Assembly (NCBI RefSeq): GCF_004785935.1 | Contig: NZ_SRRP01000001.1 | Coordinates: 1,116,001-1,180,000, forward strand | Length of the DNA: 64,000 nt | From: Streptococcus rubneri | Lineage (GTDB): Bacteria; Bacillota; Bacilli; Lactobacillales; Streptococcaceae | Direction: 5' to 3' | Shown: piece after piece, positions 36,432-44,304 of the stretch | Numbering within the stretch: the first letter of the stretch is position 1 | Layout of the letters: every line of letters begins with the position of its first letter | The notes under the pieces: generated by a model | The model's database searches: none | Told to the model about the DNA's origin: nothing | Seen by the model: only the letters and a program-made list of their open reading frames with translations | Program-made: the position numbers and the translations under genes

Positions 36432-36445
36432 AACTTGTACAAGTT
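36432..36445. promoter_or_regulatory. YefM operator palindrome
   Basis: Perfect 14-base palindrome AACTTGTACAAGTT with the TGTACA core known for YefM operators, abutting the -35. A second half site AACTTGT follows at 36421. Confidence 0.85.
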
Positions 36446-36495
36446 TTCCCTCTCCACTTAATTATTCGTAAAAGCTTCTAAATTTGGTAAAAAAA

Positions 36496-36530
36496 ATCCA
36501 TTGTCTAAAAAGATTTTTTAGACAATGGAT
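36496..36530 (-). terminator. Terminator of the tmcAL operon
   Basis: Sixteen-pair palindrome ATCCATTGTCTAAAAA around a three-base centre, followed on the minus strand by a T-run, downstream of tmcAL. Confidence 0.9.
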
Positions 36531-36617
36531 AAACACTGTTTCCGTGCATCATCACTTTCTTGCCTTACCTGATAAAGATGCTTTTGTTCTGTGGGCAAAG
36601 AGGTTACGTAAGGCTGT

Positions 36618-37712
36618 TTATTCTTCTACTCTCACCGGCACTCGACCCCAGATCTGCTCTGGCAATTGGGGAGGGCCTAACTGATACACCTGATCCGCTT
36701 GCTGGGTCAAACTGTCCCAAGGTTCCTTACCAATCCGCGTCACCAAGTCCACTTGACCTTTTAGTGACTTGAGGTGAGCTTGGCCTTTTGCGGAAAATCC
36801 TAAGACATGAATGGCATCGGGCGATTCTTGATCCATCGCCCCTACCAAGATATAAGTCAAAATGCGACGGACACGCGCCTTGGTATAGCGCTTGGTTGCC
36901 ACTTTCTCCACCAAGTCTTCCACAGAACTCGCGCTTCGAATGGCATCCCTTATCCGATTAGCCAACTCTTCATTGACCTGAAAAATCTGTGTCAGCTCCG
37001 GATGGGTTAGGATTTGATAACGGAGCAATTGATAGTAATCCTCCCAAGATACCTTTGGAGCCGACTGAAAGAGTTGGCTATTGGGCATGAACTGATCCAC
37101 AAAAGCGTGGTCCTCTTTATGAAGACGAAGGCTGGTAGCAGAAGCATAGGCCTCCTCTTTTTCTTCTGAATGGTAGCCCGCACCTTGACGTTGGATAGGC
37201 TTGAGCACAATCCCCTTCCCAGCACAAGCCTTGGCATAAGCCAAGCCCAGGATATGGTTGGGAGTATCCCCTGTGAACTCCACTCCAGCAAAGCTTTCCC
37301 ACATTTTTTGGGTCTTCTGTGGATAGGATAAATCGTCAGGAAGGCTTCGCAAGAAAACTTCCATTTCCACTTCTTTCTCAGAGTAAATAGTTGCAATCGC
37401 TTGGTAATCTAAGACCTCTTCTGTCCCAAAGGTCAATTGGTCGATTCCCAGACGGGACAAGATCTCTACCGCTCCCTTGGCAAAATGATCAGCCGACTGA
37501 ACAGCTACGAGAAAGGGGAGCTCGACCACCAGGTCTGCTCCATTTTCCAAAGCCATCTGCGCTCGAATCCACTTGTCTACAATGGCAGGCTCGCCACGTT
37601 GGACAAAATTCCCAGACATGGCAACGATTTTCAGCCCTTCTGCCTGTTCCAGCAGGTACTTGTGCCCATTGTGAAAAGGATTAAATTCTGCAATAATTCC
37701 TGTAACTGTCAT
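36618..37712 (-). CDS. tmcAL: tRNA(Met) cytidine acetate ligase TmcAL
   Basis: 364-aa nucleotidyltransferase-fold enzyme (YlbM) that forms N4-acetylcytidine at the wobble base of elongator tRNA-Met using acetate and ATP. N-terminal [15 protein letters not shown] is the cytidylyltransferase-type HxGH box region, then [13 protein letters not shown]. It follows the methyltransferase by six bases and closes the gene cluster with a strong terminator. Confidence 0.93.
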   Translation of the reverse strand: MTVTGIIAEFNPFHNGHKYLLEQAEGLKIVAMSGNFVQRGEPAIVDKWIRAQMALENGADLVVELPFLVAVQSADHFAKGAVEILSRLGIDQLTFGTEEVLDYQAIATIYSEKEVEMEVFLRSLPDDLSYPQKTQKMWESFAGVEFTGDTPNHILGLAYAKACAGKGIVLKPIQRQGAGYHSEEKEEAYASATSLRLHKEDHAFVDQFMPNSQLFQSAPKVSWEDYYQLLRYQILTHPELTQIFQVNEELANRIRDAIRSASSVEDLVEKVATKRYTKARVRRILTYILVGAMDQESPDAIHVLGFSAKGQAHLKSLKGQVDLVTRIGKEPWDSLTQQADQVYQLGPPQLPEQIWGRVPVRVEE

Positions 37713-37718
37713 GCTAGC

Positions 37719-38459
37719 CTACTTCTGCGCTACAAAAAACCATCGTTTACTGGTCTTTGTTGGGGCCTTATCTTCAAAGTCTGCGAAGAGTTTAAAGGAT
37801 TTAAAGCCAGCCTGCTCCAATAAAATGTCATAGGTTAAAACTTCATAAGTGCGTTCCTCATGAACTTCATCGTGACGACTAAAGGAGCCATCCTCCTCTT
37901 GGACAAAGAAGGTCAGCTCATGGACAATCGAGTGAGGAGCTTCATCCTCATAGGTATCCCAGAGCATGGCAAAATCTTCCGCATTTTCATGGTAAGAATA
38001 GCCCGGGAAAACCTCATCCGTCTGGTAGGTCGAATGGACATCAAAAATAAATATACCATCTTCATTAAGAGCGTTATAGACTTCTTTGAAAACATCTCCT
38101 ACTTCCACCTCGTCCTGCATATAGCAGATGGAATCAGAGTAGCAGGTCACAAAATCGTAGGTACCAGCTTTCGACAAGTCCAACATATTGCCCTCGATAA
38201 AATCAATCTTTTGCTTGGCTGAAGCCGCTCTTTTTTCAGCAATTTTCAGCATATCAGCACTCAAGTCTAATCCTGTTACGTCAAATCCAGCTTGGGAAAA
38301 GCGGACAGACTGAATCCCTGTCCCACAAGCCAATTCCAGCAATTTTTTCTTATCTTTTGTCTTTGGGAGATGGCGGAGGGAAAAATCCGTCCACAAATCA
38401 TACAGACTGTCATCCATGACCGCATCATAGACCGCCGCAAACGTTTCATAAGTCGCCAT
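37719..38459 (-). CDS. Class I SAM-dependent methyltransferase
   Basis: 246-aa methyltransferase with the SAM-binding motif LLELACGTGIQS (about 40-51) and VTGLDLSADML as the acidic loop. Substrate unknown. It lies in the ribosome/NAD cluster, as in other streptococci (between rsfS and tmcAL). The start ATG at 38459 has no recognisable Shine-Dalgarno; a repeat fragment lies immediately upstream. The N-terminus (MATYETFAAVYDAVMDDS) is the expected one, so the start itself is likely right. Confidence 0.85.
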   Translation of the reverse strand: MATYETFAAVYDAVMDDSLYDLWTDFSLRHLPKTKDKKKLLELACGTGIQSVRFSQAGFDVTGLDLSADMLKIAEKRAASAKQKIDFIEGNMLDLSKAGTYDFVTCYSDSICYMQDEVEVGDVFKEVYNALNEDGIFIFDVHSTYQTDEVFPGYSYHENAEDFAMLWDTYEDEAPHSIVHELTFFVQEEDGSFSRHDEVHEERTYEVLTYDILLEQAGFKSFKLFADFEDKAPTKTSKRWFFVAQK

Positions 38460-38460
38460 A

Positions 38461-38540
38461 AATCAAGATACAAAGAGCGTTAAAAGCAAAGAGAAAATAG
38501 GAAACTTTCTGCCGTATCGTCAGATACAAAGGAAGTTACT
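38461..38540. repeat. Fragment of an intergenic repeat in the rsfS-methyltransferase gap
   Basis: GATACAAAGAGCGTT with a following AAAATAGG-containing stretch and GGAAACTTTC also occurs in the element at 50462-50932 (reverse strand, around 50810-50826). Within the gap there are two GATACAAAG motifs (about 38467 and 38522). No open gene in this gap. Confidence 0.7.
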
Positions 38541-38636
38541 CTTTTTCTCATAGTTTTTAGCTCGTGTTCCGTTACCAAACTAACTTAACACGAGGCCCCA
38601 TCCTTTCTTTCCATAGAATTTCAATTTAACCAACAA

Positions 38637-38660
38637 AACTCAGTTGCTACCAACTGAGTT
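38637..38660 (-). terminator. Terminator after rsfS
   Basis: Minus strand AACTCAGTTG-GTAG-CAACTGAGTT followed by TTGTTGG. It separates the nadD-rsfS group from the methyltransferase gene. Confidence 0.85.
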
Positions 38661-38667
38661 CACCTGC

Positions 38668-39021
38668 TTATGCTAAGACTGCTGAAAGATCGACAGCACT
38701 TGCTTCGTGCCATAGCTTTTCTAAGTTATAGTGGGCACGCATTTCTTCTGAGAAGACATGGACCACTACACCACCTAAGTCAAGAAGGACCCAACCTCCA
38801 GCTGAATTCCCTTCGACATGGCTAGCATTAAAGCCAGCTTCGATGACCTTCTCACGAATATTTTCAGCGATCGCCTCCAATTGGCGACTGTTCATAGAGC
38901 TTGCGAGAACAAAGTAATCCGTCACACTGGTCAAGCTTTGAACATCCAAAGCCACAATATCTTCTGCACGTTTTTCATCGGCAGCTTTAACAACAAGTTC
39001 AAGTAATTCTTTTTCTTTCAT
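38668..39021 (-). CDS. rsfS: Ribosome silencing factor RsfS
   Basis: 117-aa Iojap/RsfS protein that binds ribosomal protein L14 and keeps subunits apart in starvation. The family's [21 protein letters not shown] and [15 protein letters not shown] stretches are present in parts. It directly follows yqeK with no gap. Confidence 0.95.
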   Translation of the reverse strand: MKEKELLELVVKAADEKRAEDIVALDVQSLTSVTDYFVLASSMNSRQLEAIAENIREKVIEAGFNASHVEGNSAGGWVLLDLGGVVVHVFSEEMRAHYNLEKLWHEASAVDLSAVLA

Positions 39022-39615
39022 TTAGTCCTCTTTCAAATATTTTACAAAGGCATTATAGGTTTCAAGGGTTTGGGGATAAATGGGCAATCCTTGGTGGGCT
39101 AGGTGTTCGACTGTACGAGCCGTCTCATAGGCCACCGCTTGATTTAAGGAGACCTGGGCGATTTCCCGCGCTTGATCTACCCCTGGAAAGGTCCGGTTAT
39201 GCTCAATATAATCTGCTACATAGACAATCTTGTCTAAGGTTGACATCTGTCCACTCCCAACCGTATGAATCTCAATACTGCGAAGAATGGTTGGATCTGT
39301 CAGTCCTAGATCTTCTTGGATCTTATAAATCCCGACCATCCCATGCCAGACATTGTTTCCCCAGTTTTCTAATGCTGGATCCAGCTCATAGCGATCGATC
39401 AAGTCCAGAAATTCCTGATCTGATAATTTCTTGGCGTAGTCATGTAATAGACCGGCTAGGCCAGCCTGCTCTTCATCTGCCCCATAGCGCTTAGCTAAGT
39501 CACGCGCAGCCTTCTCAACCCCTAAACAGTGAGTTAGGCGTTTTTCCGGAAGGATTTGGCCCATTTTTTCGAGCAAGACCTCTCGAGAAAAGCCGAGATA
39601 GTTTTCATAGGTCAT
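39022..39615 (-). CDS. yqeK: YqeK, HD-domain nucleotide hydrolase
   Basis: 197-aa HD-domain phosphohydrolase of the YqeK type (diadenosine tetraphosphate hydrolase in characterised members). The metal site is seen in [13 protein letters not shown] and GLLHDYAK (the HD), with a later VYVADYIEH. The start is the ATG at 39613-39615 ([13 protein letters not shown]), sharing one base with the nadD stop; the frame remains open into nadD, but that extension is a shadow. It is part of the nadD-yqeK-rsfS unit. Confidence 0.92.
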   Translation of the reverse strand: MTYENYLGFSREVLLEKMGQILPEKRLTHCLGVEKAARDLAKRYGADEEQAGLAGLLHDYAKKLSDQEFLDLIDRYELDPALENWGNNVWHGMVGIYKIQEDLGLTDPTILRSIEIHTVGSGQMSTLDKIVYVADYIEHNRTFPGVDQAREIAQVSLNQAVAYETARTVEHLAHQGLPIYPQTLETYNAFVKYLKED

Positions 39616-40244
39616 TAATACAAACCTTCTTTCTTGATGTAGTCCAAGACTGGTTTTGGCAACATAAAGTTGGGCGTCCGACCTTGAGCGATAAACTCTC
39701 GCACCATGCTTGAAGAGATATCCATCAGGGGAACATCGACCCAAATCACTGGATAAGAAGTTCCCGCTTTGTAACGGGGACGTTGAACACCGACAAACTG
39801 AACCATCTCCACTAGCTCGTCAATCCGATACCATTTTGGCAGGTAGTCCACCATATCAGCTCCAATGATAAAGTAATAGTCTGTATCTGGGTCTCGCTCA
39901 TTGAGCAACTTCATCGTATCGTAAGTATAAGAGATCCCTTTACGCTCTAGCTCAATCGTCTCGATTTCTAGCCCTTCAATCCCTTCGATGGCTAGTTCTA
40001 GCATTTTCAGGCGATGACGTTCATCAATGGTTTCTTTTTTATCCACATGCGGAGGCTCATATTCTGGCATGAGAAGGACCTGGTCCAAGCCCAATTGTTG
40101 GCGGACCTGGTCTGCAACCACGAGATGGGCGTTATGGACCGGATTGAAATTCCCACCCAAAATACCAACTTGTTTGCGTTTCTTGTCTTTGATCTCTGGC
40201 TCTAACTCTACCTTGGTAAAGGGAGTCAATAGTTCAATTGCCAT
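39615..40244 (-). CDS. nadD: Nicotinate-nucleotide adenylyltransferase
   Basis: 209-aa enzyme making deamido-NAD from nicotinate mononucleotide and ATP. The nucleotidyltransferase motif [11 protein letters not shown] follows a basic N-terminal extension of about 25 residues seen in other streptococcal forms, and the C-terminal [11 protein letters not shown] motif completes the ATP site. It follows yhbY after 21 bases and overlaps yqeK by one base. Confidence 0.96.
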   Translation of the reverse strand: MAIELLTPFTKVELEPEIKDKKRKQVGILGGNFNPVHNAHLVVADQVRQQLGLDQVLLMPEYEPPHVDKKETIDERHRLKMLELAIEGIEGLEIETIELERKGISYTYDTMKLLNERDPDTDYYFIIGADMVDYLPKWYRIDELVEMVQFVGVQRPRYKAGTSYPVIWVDVPLMDISSSMVREFIAQGRTPNFMLPKPVLDYIKKEGLY

Positions 40245-40265
40245 AGGTTTGCTCTCCTGTGTCTC

Positions 40266-40577
40266 TTAGATTTCTTTTACTTTGACTGAAATCTTCCGGT
40301 TTTCTTTTTTGCTTGATTGTTTATACAAGATGAGGATGCGTCCAATTTTTTGAACCGTATCCACACCGATTTCTTCTTCCAAGATTTCCGCTACTTCATG
40401 GATATTCTCGTCCGTATTTTGAAGGAGGGTGACCTTGATCAGTTCGCGAGCGTCTAGTGCTTGGCGAACACTGGTTTTGATTTGATCGTTAAGCCCGTTT
40501 TTCCCGATTTGGATAATCGGTTTGAGGCTGTGGGCTTGGCTATTGAGGAAAGCCCGTTGTTTGGATGTTAATGTCAT
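40266..40577 (-). CDS. yhbY: Ribosome assembly RNA-binding protein YhbY
   Basis: 103-aa CRM-domain protein (MTLTSKQRAFLNSQAHSLKP) involved in 50S maturation. The GxxG-like loop of CRM domains is at IQIGKNGLND. An insertion-like element occupies the 219-base gap upstream, which in relatives is short because yhbY follows yqeH closely. Confidence 0.95.
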   Translation of the reverse strand: MTLTSKQRAFLNSQAHSLKPIIQIGKNGLNDQIKTSVRQALDARELIKVTLLQNTDENIHEVAEILEEEIGVDTVQKIGRILILYKQSSKKENRKISVKVKEI

Positions 40578-40589
40578 GTTTTTTTCATT

Positions 40590-40779
40590 GTTTCTTTTTT
40601 GATACTTTTCTGATGTGGCAGTGGTCGTCAGCGACCTCCTAGTGGAGTTCCATGACTTAAATTTGAGCCTAAGGTCTCAAATTTCCCGCGCCTAAGTAGT
40701 CAAACACCTACTTAGGCTTTCACCACAGCGAAAAGTATCCTTTCTAGGCTCGTTACACTCGCCCTGTCTATAAAGAAAC
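40590..40779. repeat. Inverted-repeat-bounded intergenic element between yqeH and yhbY
   Basis: Outer ends GTTTCTTT (40590-40597) / AAAGAAAC (40772-40779) and inner GATACTTTTC (40601-40610) / GAAAAGTATC (40730-40739) are inverted repeats. Inside are GCCTAAGTAG / CTACTTAGGC and TTTGAG / CTCAAA hairpins, and GTCAGCGACCTCC...AGTTCCATGACTTAA that recurs in the element at 50462. There is no gene in this 219-base gap. Confidence 0.78.
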
Positions 40780-40796
40780 TATTTCCTTTCATATTT

Positions 40797-41903
40797 TTAA
40801 ATAATAGCTTTTCGAGTGACGACGGCGACGCCTTCTGGTGCCCACACAGCTACTCTTGCTTCCCCATTGACGCGGATCCAGCCGAGTCCTGAGATGACGA
40901 GGTCTGTCTTGTCCTTGATGGTAAACTCATGGGGAACCAAGGGTGGAAATTTTTCTTTTTCCTTGCTGTTAGGGGGTGTTAGTAAGCCACCGACATGCTT
41001 GTCATAAAAGGCGGTCGCTCCTTCGAGTTTGGTCCGATGAAGCTTGAGTTCGTTATCAAAGAAGGCGGTGAAACCTTGCTTTTCTCCCTTGATAAAGTCA
41101 AAGCGTCCCAGACCACCCAAGAAGAGGGTTTGCTCTGGGTTGAGCTGATAAGTCTTGGGCTTGATTTCTTTTTTAGGGCTGACATACTTGAGGTTTTTTG
41201 CCGTCAAGTAGTGAGCCATCTGGTGACGATGGATAATCCCTGGTGTATCGTAGATGTAGGATCCATCGTCCAGTGGGATTTCAATCTTGTCCAGTGTTGT
41301 CCCTGGGAAGCGAGAAGTTGTAATAATATCCTTATCGCCTGTGATTTCTTGGATAATCGCATTGATGAGGGTCGATTTCCCAACATTGGTCACACCTACC
41401 ACATAGACGTCACGACCCTTACGGTACTGCTCAATCTTTTCCATCAAGTCCTTGATAGCACTCTTGTTTTGAGCAGAGGTGAGGACCACATCGACAGGAC
41501 GCATGCCTTCTTCGTGGGCCCGCTCCATCAACCAATGGGTCACCTTGCTATCCTTGACAGACTTGGGCAAGATATCCTTTTTATTTCCGACCAAAAGCAC
41601 ATCATTTCCTGCTACAAAGCGAGGTAAGCCGGGGATGACGGAGCCATTAAAGTCAAAAATATCGACTACATTGACCACGAGAGCGTCACTATCTCCTACC
41701 TCGTGTAGCAATTTCAGGAAATCATCATCTGTCAGATGTACATCTGTGATTTCATTGTAGTGACGGAGACGGAAACAGCGTTGGCAATAGACTTCGCCTG
41801 TTTCCAAGCCCTTTTCAAGAGCTGATTGGGGAGTATAGCCTAGTCCCTCTTTGTTTTCTGTCTGAATGGGGGCTCCACAGCCAATACAGAATAATTCTTC
41901 CAT
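40797..41903 (-). CDS. yqeH: Ribosome biogenesis GTPase YqeH
   Basis: 368-aa circularly permuted GTPase for 30S assembly. An N-terminal zinc finger with CIGCG and CQRCFRLRHYNE is followed by the G-domain in permuted order: NKKD (G4) comes before GVTNVGKST (G1), then DTPG (G3). The C-terminal domain is the TRAP-like RNA-binding part. It begins two bases after yqeG. Confidence 0.96.
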   Translation of the reverse strand: MEELFCIGCGAPIQTENKEGLGYTPQSALEKGLETGEVYCQRCFRLRHYNEITDVHLTDDDFLKLLHEVGDSDALVVNVVDIFDFNGSVIPGLPRFVAGNDVLLVGNKKDILPKSVKDSKVTHWLMERAHEEGMRPVDVVLTSAQNKSAIKDLMEKIEQYRKGRDVYVVGVTNVGKSTLINAIIQEITGDKDIITTSRFPGTTLDKIEIPLDDGSYIYDTPGIIHRHQMAHYLTAKNLKYVSPKKEIKPKTYQLNPEQTLFLGGLGRFDFIKGEKQGFTAFFDNELKLHRTKLEGATAFYDKHVGGLLTPPNSKEKEKFPPLVPHEFTIKDKTDLVISGLGWIRVNGEARVAVWAPEGVAVVTRKAII

Positions 41904-41905
41904 TC

Positions 41906-42445
41906 TTAAATTCCTTTTTTATATACAATCGGACCATATTTTTCGGCCATTTGCTTCATGACACGGCGTTCACGCGCCCGGTTGATCTGGGTCTTGATGG
42001 AGTCATGCTCGACCAAAGGTTTAACCAAAATCGAACGAATGCCCGCCCGATGAGCTGCCCGAATGTCGGTCATCAATTGATCCCCTACCATGACCACTTC
42101 ATTTTTTTCATAGTGGAAACGTTTGAGAGCCCGATCAATCCCAAAGGTAAAGGGCTTGAGTGACCAAGCTTCAAAGTCAATATCAAATTTCTCAACCGCA
42201 CGTTTGACCCGTTTAGGACTATTATTGGACACCACGATGACCCGAATCCCGCCATCACGAAGGTCATGCAACCACTGGCGCATCTCTGGGGTGCCGTCCG
42301 GATTATTCCAAGCAATCAAGGTATTATCCAAATCCACGAGAACGGCCTTGATGCCCTGTTTTTTCAAGTCTGCAACGGTGAGATCATAGGCTGCTTCCAC
42401 CGCAAAATCTGGTTTGTAATTTTCGATTGACACGTTCTTCTCCAT
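41906..42445 (-). CDS. yqeG: YqeG family HAD IIIA-type phosphatase
   Basis: 179-aa HAD phosphatase with motif I DLDNTLIAWN and motif II VVSNNS, and GDQLMTDIRAAHRAG as motif IV. Substrate unknown. First gene of the yqeG-yqeH-yhbY-nadD-yqeK-rsfS cluster common in Firmicutes. Confidence 0.94.
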   Translation of the reverse strand: MEKNVSIENYKPDFAVEAAYDLTVADLKKQGIKAVLVDLDNTLIAWNNPDGTPEMRQWLHDLRDGGIRVIVVSNNSPKRVKRAVEKFDIDFEAWSLKPFTFGIDRALKRFHYEKNEVVMVGDQLMTDIRAAHRAGIRSILVKPLVEHDSIKTQINRARERRVMKQMAEKYGPIVYKKGI

Positions 42446-42562
42446 TTTTTATATTCTCTTCATTGTAGCATAAATGGACGTATTTTGCACTTGCTTCGTT
42501 GTCTCCCCTTTGTAAGAGGCCCCAATCTATCTCTTTGATATTCCCTAAAATAGACAAAATCG

Positions 42563-42590
42563 TTACAAAGTTCAAAAAACGTGGTATAGT
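42563..42590 (+). promoter_or_regulatory. Promoter of the TVP38-family gene
   Basis: -35 TTACAA (42563-42568), 16-base spacer ending TGG (extended -10), -10 TATAGT (42585-42590). Confidence 0.6.
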
Positions 42591-42615
42591 AGAAGAAAAA
42601 CTACACGGAAGAGTT

Positions 42616-43236
42616 ATGATAGCAAAAGAAAAAAAATTGAAGGAGGTCTCACCTCTCCTCCAAAAAATCATCAATTGGTCCTCCATCATTGGAGCCCTCG
42701 CAACCCTTGCTTTCTGTATCTGGGCCTACTTTGCTGGCATTCTTCAATCTAAGGAGACCTTGTCGGCTTTTATTCTCCAAGCAGGTATCTTTGGACCCCC
42801 TCTCTTTATCTTTCTTCAGATTCTCCAGACAGTGGTGCCTATTATCCCTGGTGCTCTGACATCTGTCGCTGGGGTCTTTATCTATGGCCACATCATTGGG
42901 ACCATCTACAACTACATTGGAATTGTCATTGGCTGTGCCATTATCTTTCACCTGGCGAGAATGTATGGGCCTAAATTTGTCCAATCCATGGTCAGTAAAA
43001 AGACCTACGACAAGTATATCGGCTGGCTCAATGAAGGCAAGCGGTTCGATCGTTTCTTCATCTTCATGATGATCTGGCCCATCAGCCCTGCAGACTTCAT
43101 CTGTATGCTAGCTGGTTTGACAAATATGACCTTCAAACGCTACATGACGATTATTATTTTGTGCAAGCCGATTACCTTGGTCATCTACACCTACGGTCTC
43201 ACCTATATCATCGACTATTTCTGGCAAATGATGTAA
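42616..43236 (+). CDS. TVP38/TMEM64 (DedA-like) membrane protein
   Basis: 206-aa integral membrane protein of the VTT/DedA-like superfamily with about five to six membrane segments. The re-entrant-helix region is seen at FLQILQTVVPIIPGALTSVAG (in part) and the paired MWPISPADFICMLAGLTN at about 155. These proteins likely move lipids between leaflets. I start at the ATG at 42616 (MIAKEKKLKEVSPL) with GGAAGAG upstream; the longer in-frame start lies before the promoter. Confidence 0.9.
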   Translation: MIAKEKKLKEVSPLLQKIINWSSIIGALATLAFCIWAYFAGILQSKETLSAFILQAGIFGPPLFIFLQILQTVVPIIPGALTSVAGVFIYGHIIGTIYNYIGIVIGCAIIFHLARMYGPKFVQSMVSKKTYDKYIGWLNEGKRFDRFFIFMMIWPISPADFICMLAGLTNMTFKRYMTIIILCKPITLVIYTYGLTYIIDYFWQMM

Positions 43237-43270
43237 AAAAGATGTTGGGCAACAGCCCAGCATCTTTTTT
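43235..43270. terminator. Bidirectional terminator between TVP38 and EamA genes
   Basis: AAAAAAGATGTTGGGC / GCCCAGCATCTTTTTT, sixteen pairs with one wobble, between converging genes. Confidence 0.9.
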
Positions 43271-44180
43271 ATAGAATTCCTTTTTCTTTTTGAATGATGA
43301 GGTCTTTCAGAGAAATCAGGAGAACTGCTAACAGAATCATCCCCATTCCAATAAAATCAATCGCATAGAACTGATCGTTCATAATCATATAGGCGAAAAA
43401 TACAGCGGAAATAGGCTCAATAGAAGCTAATAAACTCCCTTTTACTGCCCCAACCATTGAGGTTCCTTTGAGAAAGACCGTATAAGCAAAAATAGTTCCT
43501 AATACGATCAAGCCAAAGAGGGCCAAAAGGTTATCCGAAGAATAATGTCCTTGAAAGGATACCAGGCCACTAAAAGGAACCATGAGAATCCCTGGCAAGA
43601 GCATGCCTACCCCAATGACCGGCATGCTTCCCCATTTTTTGATTAAGTTTAGGGGCAAGATAATATAGAGAGCATAGGCAAAGGCCGAAAACAAGCCCCA
43701 GCCTAGACCCTTGGGAGTAATAGCCAATTGATTCAACTGTCCATGGGTTGCAATCAGGAAAGTCCCCCCAATCGCTAATAGCATAGAAGCAATCTCTGAG
43801 ACAGTTGGCCCAACGCGGTCCTTGATGCAGGTATAGGCTAAAACACCAACCGGGCATACATATTGAAGCACCGTTGCAGTTCCAGCATTAGTTTCTGCAA
43901 TAGCAATTAGATACGTTAACTGAGTCAATAACAAGCCCAAAAAAGCAAAAAGAATCAAAGAGATATAAGAGCTTTTATCCTTCAAAAAGGCAAAAAACTT
44001 CTCTTTATTAGACAGATAAGCAAAGAGAATGAGGACGGCACCTGAAATCAGCAGGCGAATATTGGTCAAGATAAGGGCCGAAAAACCGTGTCCCATCAAA
44101 TACTGCCCACTCACTCCAGAAAGCCCCCAGGCAATCCCAGCAATTACAGTCATCAAGGTTCCTTTGAGAGATGTAGACAT
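43269..44180 (-). CDS. EamA/DMT superfamily transporter
   Basis: 303-aa membrane protein with about ten segments in two EamA repeats (about 8-140 and 150-295), typical of drug/metabolite exporters; GIAWGLSGVSGQYLM is the start of the first repeat. Substrate unknown. Single gene. Confidence 0.88.
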   Translation of the reverse strand: MSTSLKGTLMTVIAGIAWGLSGVSGQYLMGHGFSALILTNIRLLISGAVLILFAYLSNKEKFFAFLKDKSSYISLILFAFLGLLLTQLTYLIAIAETNAGTATVLQYVCPVGVLAYTCIKDRVGPTVSEIASMLLAIGGTFLIATHGQLNQLAITPKGLGWGLFSAFAYALYIILPLNLIKKWGSMPVIGVGMLLPGILMVPFSGLVSFQGHYSSDNLLALFGLIVLGTIFAYTVFLKGTSMVGAVKGSLLASIEPISAVFFAYMIMNDQFYAIDFIGMGMILLAVLLISLKDLIIQKEKGIL

Positions 44181-44233
44181 ATTGCCTCCTAAAACAAATT
44201 AATGCGGTACTCTGCTTCTTCTCTATTTTATCA

Positions 44234-44260
44234 CAAAAACCAGCCCAAAAGGGCTGATTT
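44234..44260 (-). terminator. Terminator after the pullulanase gene
   Basis: Minus strand CAGCCC-TTTT-GGGCTG followed by GTTTTTG, about 45 bases downstream of the pullulanase stop. Confidence 0.75.
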
Positions 44261-44304
44261 TTGTTGGATTTAAAAAGTATTTTTAAGGTCCTATCTAGAA
44301 GAGC

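Noticed and set aside
39616-39744. Longer N-terminus for yqeK
   Set aside because: It lies wholly inside nadD in another frame; the ATG at 39615 fits the coupled TAATG junction.
40266-40796. yqeH-yhbY gap hairpins as a simple terminator
   Set aside because: The perfect GCCTAAGTAG/CTACTTAGGC stem lacks a T-run on the minus strand and the downstream genes need read-through; treated as part of a repeat element instead.
42499-42615. Upstream start for the TVP38 gene
   Set aside because: It precedes the -35/-10 boxes at 42563-42590; the ATG at 42616 has GGAAGAG.
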